Part shown: positions 8,102-12,360 of the stretch, piece by piece
How positions within the stretch are numbered: the stretch's first letter is position 1
Layout of the letters: every line of letters starts with the position of its first letter
NCBI GenBank assembly: GCA_020719045.1
Contig: DYQY01000013.1
Location: 1 to 12,360, forward strand
Source of the DNA: Candidatus Termititenax sp.
GTDB taxonomy: Bacteria > Margulisbacteria > Riflemargulisbacteria > GWF2-35-9 > DYQY01
Direction: 5' to 3'
DNA length: 12,360 nt
The notes under the pieces: model-generated
Told to the model about the DNA's origin: nothing
The model's input: only the letters and a program-made list of their open reading frames with translations
Database searches by the model: none
Position numbers and translations under genes: made by a program

Positions 8102-9430
8102 ATGTTCACAAATAAGCTTAAATTATTTTACCTAGTTATTGGAATTGCTTTAATGATCCTAATAGCAAATAAAGCACCTATCAACCTTGGCCTAGACTTA
8201 CAAGGTGGGATGCTACTTGTATTAGAAGCTCAAGACACTGAACAAATAAAAGTTAACGATGATGCAGTACTTGGAGCACTTGCTGTTATCCAAAGCAGAA
8301 TTGACGGATTAGGTGTATCTGAACCAGTTATCCAAAGAAAAGGTCAAAGACAAATAATTGTTGAGCTTCCAGGCATATCTGATCCAAAAAGAGCAGAAAA
8401 GCTAATTGGGGATACAGCTCTTCTAGAATTTGTTGAAGCAGAGTTTGCTCCAATGGATGCAGAGACACTTACTACTGAAGAAATTAAAATAATTGGTGGC
8501 GAAGGAATGAGACTTGAGAAAATGCTTATCAAAGACGATAGTGGCAAAGTTGTTCAAGAAACACCAATCTTCTTAGGTAAAACTAGACTATCAGGAAACG
8601 ACTTAAGCTTTGCAGGGCCAAGCGTAGACCAATTTGGTAAACCAATTATTAATATTGAATTCACTGCAGAAGGAACAAAGAAGTTTGCAGATGTTACGAG
8701 ACAAAATGTAGGAAAACCGCTTGCCATATTACTAGACGGAGTTGTTATATCAGCACCTAGAATCAACGGACCTATCCCAGGCGGTAAAGCACAGATATCT
8801 GGTTCTTTCTCAATAAGAGAAGTTCAAGACATGGTAATAAAACTGAAAGCTGGCTCACTTCCAGTACCTGTAAAGATAATTGAAAAGAAAGAAATAGGCC
8901 CTTCTCTTGGTAAAGCATCTATTGACCAAAGCATAAAGGCTGGAATTGTTGGATTTATTCTAGTTGCGATATTTATGTTAGTTATCTATAAATTTCTTGG
9001 CTTTATTTCTATCCTCTCTCTTATTTTCTATTTCTTTTTATCAATGACTGCTTTCAGGTTACTAGGAGTAACACTTACACTTCCTGGTTTAGCTGGTATC
9101 GTTCTTTCTTTAGGCATGGCAGTTGATGCAAATGTATTAATCTTTGAAAGATACAAAGAAGAACTACGAAACGGAAAGACAATCAAAAACGCACTTGAAG
9201 CAGGGTTCCAACGAGCATTAACTACCATCGTAGACTCAAACGTTACTACGCTTTTGACTGCTTTCGTATTGTTCTGGCTAGGAACAGGTACTATCAAAGG
9301 GTTCGCAGTAACACTATCTGTTGGTATTGTAATAAGTATGTTCACAGCAATCGTACTTACGAAATTCTTTTTATTCAGCAGTCTTAGTATTACAAAAATA
9401 AGAGAAAGCAACCTAGTTAGGTTCAAATAA
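8102..9430 (+). CDS. secD: Protein translocase subunit SecD
   Basis: 442-aa inner-membrane protein that, with SecF, uses the proton-motive force to pull exported proteins out of SecYEG. One N-terminal helix (about 8-22) is followed by LGLDLQGGMLLVLE (29-42) and a periplasmic P1 region of about 250 residues, including RIDGLGVSEPVIQ (66-78) and LDGVVISAPRING (211-223). Five helices then follow (about 278-425). GMAVDANVLIFERYKEE (338-354) in the fourth transmembrane helix holds Asp342, equivalent to the conserved proton-path Asp of E. coli SecD. It is shorter than E. coli SecD (615) but typical for compact bacterial forms. GGAGG ends 11 nt before the ATG, a long gap that still supports translation within the operon. 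SecF follows 11 nt after its stop. Confidence 0.96.
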   Translation: MFTNKLKLFYLVIGIALMILIANKAPINLGLDLQGGMLLVLEAQDTEQIKVNDDAVLGALAVIQSRIDGLGVSEPVIQRKGQRQIIVELPGISDPKRAEKLIGDTALLEFVEAEFAPMDAETLTTEEIKIIGGEGMRLEKMLIKDDSGKVVQETPIFLGKTRLSGNDLSFAGPSVDQFGKPIINIEFTAEGTKKFADVTRQNVGKPLAILLDGVVISAPRINGPIPGGKAQISGSFSIREVQDMVIKLKAGSLPVPVKIIEKKEIGPSLGKASIDQSIKAGIVGFILVAIFMLVIYKFLGFISILSLIFYFFLSMTAFRLLGVTLTLPGLAGIVLSLGMAVDANVLIFERYKEELRNGKTIKNALEAGFQRALTTIVDSNVTTLLTAFVLFWLGTGTIKGFAVTLSVGIVISMFTAIVLTKFFLFSSLSITKIRESNLVRFK

Positions 9431-9441
9431 GGAGTTAAATT

Positions 9442-10356
9442 ATGGGTAAAATATATTTTCTAGATAAAACTAAATACTGGTTCGGACTATCAACTATCAT
9501 TATTGGTATTGGTATCTACTCTATGATTACTAATTTCATAAATACTGGAAGCGCTTTTAACCTTGGGATAGATTTCACTGGTGGGGTTTCATATGTTGTT
9601 GGAATTAATGAATCAACGCAAGAATTTAACACAACAGGAACATTATCTGAGAAAACAAGAACAAAATTAACAACTATAATAAGAAAAGTGCTATCAGAAA
9701 AAGGGATAGAAAACGTTCAGCTAACAACTGTTGATAAGTATTTCTTTTCTTTAAAGTTTCAAAAGGCAAAACTTTCTATTGATGAATTATCCAATATCAT
9801 AACAACTGGAATAGAAGGTTCTTCAATTCAGTCTACTGACTACATTGGTCCATCAGTTGGAAATGAACTTCAAAACCAAGCTGTTGCAATAACTGGTATT
9901 GCCATGATGCTTTTACTAATTTACATTACATTCCGCTTTGAATTCTGGGCAGCAATAGCAGCCATAATTGCCTTAATCCATGACGGACTAATCTTAATAG
10001 GGCTAACTGCTTTATTACAAATAGAAGTAAATACAGCATATGTAGCTGCCTTTCTAACAGTAATGGGATATTCTATTAATGATACAATTGTTATCTTCGA
10101 TAGAATTAGAGAAAACCTAAAAGAAAGCAAGGAATCAGTCTTCGATATTATTAACCAAAGCTTAAATCAAACTATGACACGTTCTATATATACAACAACA
10201 ACAACACTATTAACGTTAATAGCAATCTATTTATTTGGTGGAGCATCATTAAAAGATTTTGCTCTTGCCTTAATAATAGGTATAAGTGCTGGGGCTTATT
10301 CATCAATTTTTATAGCTAGCCCATTCTTATATAGATTCAAGAAACTTAATCAATAG
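9442..10356 (+). CDS. secF: Protein translocase subunit SecF
   Basis: 304-aa inner-membrane partner of SecD. An N-terminal helix (about 12-32), then LGIDFTGGVSYVV (41-53), a periplasmic P4 region of about 80 residues, YIGPSVGNEL (134-143) before the second helix, and five C-terminal helices (about 145-298). GYSINDTIVIFDRIREN (209-225) is the signature, with Asp214 corresponding to the conserved functional Asp of SecF. AAGGAG overlaps the secD stop and lies 7 nt before the ATG, so translation is likely coupled. It is the last gene of the tgt-secD-secF run; a GC-rich hairpin follows within 20 nt of the stop. Confidence 0.96.
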   Translation: MGKIYFLDKTKYWFGLSTIIIGIGIYSMITNFINTGSAFNLGIDFTGGVSYVVGINESTQEFNTTGTLSEKTRTKLTTIIRKVLSEKGIENVQLTTVDKYFFSLKFQKAKLSIDELSNIITTGIEGSSIQSTDYIGPSVGNELQNQAVAITGIAMMLLLIYITFRFEFWAAIAAIIALIHDGLILIGLTALLQIEVNTAYVAAFLTVMGYSINDTIVIFDRIRENLKESKESVFDIINQSLNQTMTRSIYTTTTTLLTLIAIYLFGGASLKDFALALIIGISAGAYSSIFIASPFLYRFKKLNQ

Positions 10357-10371
10357 CGACACCATTCCGTC

Positions 10372-10410
10372 CCCCGCACCTTCTGGTGCAGGGTCCACCT
10401 TTAACCTTTT
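10372..10410 (+). terminator. Probable terminator after secF
   Basis: A strong hairpin: CCCxGCACC (10372-10380, with C75/A90 mismatch), loop TTCT, GGTGCAGGG (10385-10393). It is followed by a T-rich but interrupted tract (CCTTTAACCTTTT). It sits 16 nt after the secF stop and before the uppP promoter. The imperfect T-tract, which is also part of a dispersed repeat, lowers confidence. Confidence 0.5.
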
Positions 10411-10447
10411 CCAGCCTCTCCATTGCTTACGCGACGGAGAGGGTTTA
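10398..10447. repeat. Dispersed composite repeat, copy 2, with CCTCTCC hairpin
   Basis: CCTTTAACCTTTTCC (10398-10412) and GACGGAGAGGGTTTA (10433-10447) are identical, 15 of 15 each, to blocks at 1666-1680 and 1747-1761. CCTCTCC (10415-10421) pairs perfectly with GGAGAGG (10436-10442) across a 14-nt loop. Conserved arms with variable loop and spacing are what a dispersed palindromic repeat would show. Confidence 0.65.
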
Positions 10448-10478
10448 GTCCATGCTCACCTTAGATAAAATACTGTCT

Positions 10479-10537
10479 TAAACAAATAAACAAATAAACA
10501 TATAAACAAATAAACAAATAAACAGTATAATAACTCC
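10479..10537 (+). promoter_or_regulatory. Leaderless promoter of uppP in octamer repeat
   Basis: Six consecutive 8-bp units start at 10479, 10487, 10495, 10503, 10511 and 10519 (four TAAACAAA, one TAAACATA, one TAAACAGT). They run into TATAAT at 10526-10531, 6 nt before the ATG at 10538. TAAACA at 10503-10508 is 17 bp from the -10. There is no Shine-Dalgarno. The last units and -10 have the same phase as at hom. Confidence 0.75.
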
Positions 10538-11308
10538 ATGCTTAAAATTGCTCTTCTAGGAATCGTACAAGGCCTTACTGAATTTCTACCAATAAGTAGC
10601 TCTGGTCATCTTGTTATTGCAGAACATCTACTGGGACTTTCTTTCACTGACCTTAGTTTAGAATTAATACTCCACTTAGGAACACTCTTGGCTGTATTTG
10701 TTTACTTTCGCAAACAAATCTGGACATTAATCGATGCTTTAATCAACTTAAAAGATAAAGAGAAGCATACTAACCGACTTTTCTCTTTCTATGTAATAGC
10801 AGCGATGATACCAACCGGCATTATTGGACTAGCATTAAGAGAAACACTTAAGGCAAACAAAAATGAGCTTAATCTGGTAGGAACCGCACTTATTTTCACA
10901 GCCCTACTACTATTTACATCTAATATTATTCAAAAAAAGCAAAAAACCACTAAACCTCTAAACTTATTTAGTAGTTTACTAATAGGAATAGGACAAGGGA
11001 TTGCCGTTATTCCTGGCTTATCTCGCTCTGGCAGCACTATTGCGACTGCACTAATGACAGGCATATCAAAAAAACAGGCCGCTGAATTCTCCTTTATACT
11101 ATCCATACCAGCTATATTAGCAGCGACTGTTTTAGAGCTAGATACTTCTATTATGTTTACACCATCGTACCTAGTAGGCATGCTCTGTAGTTTTGTAGCA
11201 GGCATGTTTGCTATTCACTTCTTAATGAAACTAATCACCAAAGGTGGCTTCCACTTATTTGGTTACTACTGTTTATTCGTTGGATTTTATGTAGTTAATT
11301 TTATGTAG
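10538..11308 (+). CDS. uppP: Undecaprenyl-diphosphate phosphatase (BacA/UppP family)
   Basis: 256-aa polytopic membrane enzyme that dephosphorylates undecaprenyl diphosphate to recycle the lipid carrier for peptidoglycan and other envelope polymers; overproduction in other bacteria gives bacitracin resistance. Signature 1 is QGLTEFLPISSSGHL (11-25) with catalytic Glu15 and the SSSGH turn. Signature 2 is PGLSRSGSTI (159-168) with the conserved Arg163. Six to eight hydrophobic helices span the rest, and the protein ends in a hydrophobic helix (about 238-255). Slightly shorter than E. coli UppP (273) but complete. The first Glu of the E. coli EGLTEF motif is Gln here, which is common in the family. 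Monocistronic by context: its own leaderless promoter lies upstream and only repeats lie downstream. Confidence 0.95.
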   Translation: MLKIALLGIVQGLTEFLPISSSGHLVIAEHLLGLSFTDLSLELILHLGTLLAVFVYFRKQIWTLIDALINLKDKEKHTNRLFSFYVIAAMIPTGIIGLALRETLKANKNELNLVGTALIFTALLLFTSNIIQKKQKTTKPLNLFSSLLIGIGQGIAVIPGLSRSGSTIATALMTGISKKQAAEFSFILSIPAILAATVLELDTSIMFTPSYLVGMLCSFVAGMFAIHFLMKLITKGGFHLFGYYCLFVGFYVVNFM

Positions 11309-11351
11309 CTACGGTCACTTCGGGAACCCTCTGCGTCTCGATACTATTGCC

Positions 11352-11394
11352 TGTCACTTCGATACATTTTGCTTCGCAAAATTGTATCGAAGTG
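11352..11394. repeat. Long imperfect palindrome and left copy of 30-bp direct repeat
   Basis: CACTTCGATACATTTTGC (11355-11372), loop TTC, then the complementary arm to 11394 with one bulged T (11382), giving an 18-bp stem. The 30 bases 11352-11381 recur identically at 11706-11735. The palindrome also encodes the last residues and TGA stop of the GIY-YIG remnant on the minus strand. It could terminate uppP transcription 45 nt downstream of its stop, but there is no clean U-tract. Confidence 0.75.
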
Positions 11395-11653
11395 GCCATA
11401 TTTTCTTTGATAACTCCGTCAACTTTTCACCTTGTCCCTCAACCAACGCCTTCTTCTTTGCATGGCTCCAACCTTGAACTTGTTTCTCCCTGTTAAAAGC
11501 TTCATCGATACGAGAAAATTCTTCACAATAAACTAACTTCACTGGAGACTTCTTTTTGGTATAATTAGCACCTAGAAAATTATCGTGTTCCCATAACCGT
11601 CTAGTTAAATCCTTGGTACTGCCTGTATAGTAACTACCATTACCTTCAAAGTG
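11354..11653 (-). pseudogene. GIY-YIG nuclease remnant lacking its N-terminus
   Basis: The minus-strand frame from 11653 to the TGA at 11354-11356 reads a single-domain GIY-YIG endonuclease without its first strand: EGNGSYYTGSTKDLTRRLWE contains the YTG (YIG) half, the helix Arg is in TRRLWEH, and the metal-binding Glu is in NREKQVQGWS. The normal opening (a Met-x-Tyr-Tyr-Val-Tyr-Ile-Leu strand holding the GIY half) is missing. Reading upstream, the frame hits TAA at 11654-11656, inside palindromic repeat sequence. No ATG exists in the fragment; a GTG at 11542 would give only the C-terminal 62 residues, without the active-site half. The tail (YNFAKQNVSK) is encoded by the palindrome at 11352-11394. 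Intact relatives are small proteins of about 80-110 residues, of uncertain cellular role. A non-ATG start or sequence error is possible, but a decayed gene is the simplest reading. Confidence 0.8.
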
Positions 11654-11655
11654 TT

Positions 11656-11757
11656 ACGCTCACCCTTCGATACAATTTCCGTTCATCGAGTGATTGCTTA
11701 GCAATTGTCACTTCGATACATTTTGCTTCGCAAAACACTCAGTGACCTTTTTGGTCA
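11656..11757. repeat. Palindromic repeat cluster with right copy of the 30-bp repeat
   Basis: Overlapping inverted repeats: AGTGA...TTGC TTA GCAA...TCACT (about 11690-11713), GTCACT (11707-11712) ... TTTTGC TTC GCAAAA ... AGTGAC (11741-11746), and TGACC (11743-11747) TTTTT GGTCA (11753-11757). The 30 bases 11706-11735 are identical to 11352-11381. The last stem is followed by TTTATTTC on the plus strand and could act as a weak terminator. This block sits exactly where the N-terminal codons of the GIY-YIG gene should be. Confidence 0.65.
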
Positions 11758-11793
11758 TTTATTTCATATAAATTAATTCTGTAGCTTAGCTTC

Positions 11794-11842
11794 GGTCGCT
11801 GAGGCTCTCGAAGCGTCGAAGCCCGACGGAGTGTATCGAGAT
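11794..11842. repeat. REP-like inverted repeat upstream of right-edge gene end
   Basis: GGTCGCTGAGGCTCTCGAAG (from 11794) is followed by nested arms: TCTCGA (11806-11811) / TCGAGA (11836-11841) outside, and CGTCG (11814-11818) / CGACG (11824-11828) with loop AAGCC inside. It lies just beyond the stop codon of the minus-strand gene ending at 11847 and might serve as its terminator hairpin. Confidence 0.6.
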
Positions 11843-11846
11843 TGAC

Positions 11847-12360
11847 CTACCTTCTAAATGCTGGGCCTGGAGAACTTCTTCTTTTAACAGCTGCACTTAG
11901 TTTAGTCATATCTACATTTACCTTTTCAACTTTTAGAAATTCGATTAATGTTTCTCGTACTGTGCTATCTTTAATACTAGCTAATTCATTAATCAATGTC
12001 TTTTCGTCGTCTTTCCCAATCTTTTCTTTCATCTTCTTAGCAACAGCTACATAGACTAGCTCTTTCTTGTCTTTAACATTAAATTGTTTCATTAATTTAT
12101 TCAAATTAACATTCCACTCTATCTTGCCTTGTTTGATTGTCTCAGCGGTTACCATTGATACTTTCTCTCTGTTTTGAGCAGTATCAGCTTTTAAATACAT
12201 CACAGCTTGGATAAACTCAATATCTGTAACATCTTCTAAATTATCCAAGTCTTTCCATGGTTTTGCTGAGCTTAAGTCCATTGACCTATTCGTCCAGCTT
12301 TCTGTAGCTAAGCCATCTAGTTGTGTTCTAATACTCTGAGCTTGACCTGTAGCTGTAGCT
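11847..12360 (-). CDS. Large protein of unknown function, C-terminal part (runs off right edge)
   Basis: The minus-strand frame is open from the right edge to a TAG at 11847-11849, giving 170 sense codons. A Met at 12281 is internal: the frame continues upstream without a stop (ATATGQAQSIRTQLDGLATE...), so the true start lies outside the window. The visible part is charged and predicted mostly helical (EFIQAVMYLKADTAQNREKV, LVYVAVAKKMKEKIGKDDEK), with no membrane segment. It ends in a short basic, Pro/Gly-containing tail, RRSSPGPAFRR. I recognise no family. The orientation matches the unrecognised gene at the left edge, but the visible parts do not resemble each other. The plus-strand ORF at 11842-12054 is a shadow of this gene. 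Confidence 0.8.
   Translation of the reverse strand, partial: ATATGQAQSIRTQLDGLATESWTNRSMDLSSAKPWKDLDNLEDVTDIEFIQAVMYLKADTAQNREKVSMVTAETIKQGKIEWNVNLNKLMKQFNVKDKKELVYVAVAKKMKEKIGKDDEKTLINELASIKDSTVRETLIEFLKVEKVNVDMTKLSAAVKRRSSPGPAFRR

Noticed and set aside
9028-9426. Minus-strand ORF of 132 codons inside secD
   Set aside because: It is the complement of conserved SecD transmembrane segments, including GMAVDANVLIFER; a shadow.
10479-10525. CRISPR array or iteron origin in the octamer repeats
   Set aside because: Units are only 8 bp with no spacers, and the same units precede hom with a TATAAT at fixed distance; no replication genes are near. A promoter element is the better fit.
11354-11542. 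A 62-aa protein from GTG at 11542 as an intact gene
   Set aside because: It would lack the GIY-YIG active-site half; upstream codons in the same frame clearly continue the domain (GSYYTGSTKDLTRRL), so this is the end of a broken gene.
11708-11758. 16-codon minus-strand ORF (MTKKVTECFAKQNVSK)
   Set aside because: Made entirely of palindromic repeat sequence; useful only as evidence that the repeat carries the GIY-YIG 3' tail, not as a gene.

Overview
AT-rich bacterial chromosome segment. The core genes (homoserine dehydrogenase, a DUF3536/GH57-type protein, tRNA-guanine transglycosylase, SecD, SecF, UppP) are clearly bacterial. UppP and SecDF imply a peptidoglycan-making cell with Sec export. 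No 16S rRNA or other phylogenetic marker lies in the window. An uncultivated lineage, for example Margulisbacteria/Saganbacteria or a similar candidate phylum, is only a guess from the low GC, the leaderless promoters and the intergenic palindromic repeats.

Layout: (1) 1-1658, minus strand: the N-terminal 552 codons of a large protein I do not recognise, running off the left edge. (2) 1659-1994: a divergent intergenic region made largely of hairpin repeats. (3) 1995-3098, plus: a calpain-like (peptidase family C2) cysteine protease behind two possible small-barrel (Tudor/SH3-like) modules. (4) 3099-3277: palindromic repeats, then a promoter embedded in an 8-bp tandem repeat. (5) 3278-6965, plus: hom, then a GH57/DUF3536 protein. 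(6) 7019-10356, plus: tgt-secD-secF, apparently one operon, without yajC between tgt and secD. (7) 10357-10537: a probable terminator, a hairpin repeat shared with region 2, and a second octamer-repeat promoter. (8) 10538-11308, plus: uppP. (9) 11309-11846: a cluster of palindromic repeats around a decayed GIY-YIG nuclease gene. (10) 11847-12360, minus: the C-terminal end of a second large unrecognised protein, running off the right edge.

Expression: three transcription units (hom, tgt, uppP) have a perfect TATAAT box exactly 6 nt before the ATG, so their mRNAs should begin at or next to the start codon (leaderless). Genes inside or following a unit (DUF3536, secD, secF) have purine-rich Shine-Dalgarno sequences instead. 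At hom and uppP the -35 position is a TAAACA supplied by a phased tandem octamer repeat.

Function: hom feeds threonine/methionine synthesis, tgt makes the queuosine precursor in tRNA, SecDF supports protein translocation and UppP recycles the undecaprenyl lipid carrier. The less ordinary material is the calpain-like protease, the octamer-repeat promoters, and the repeat cluster carrying the GIY-YIG remnant, whose coding tail is itself part of the palindromic repeat.
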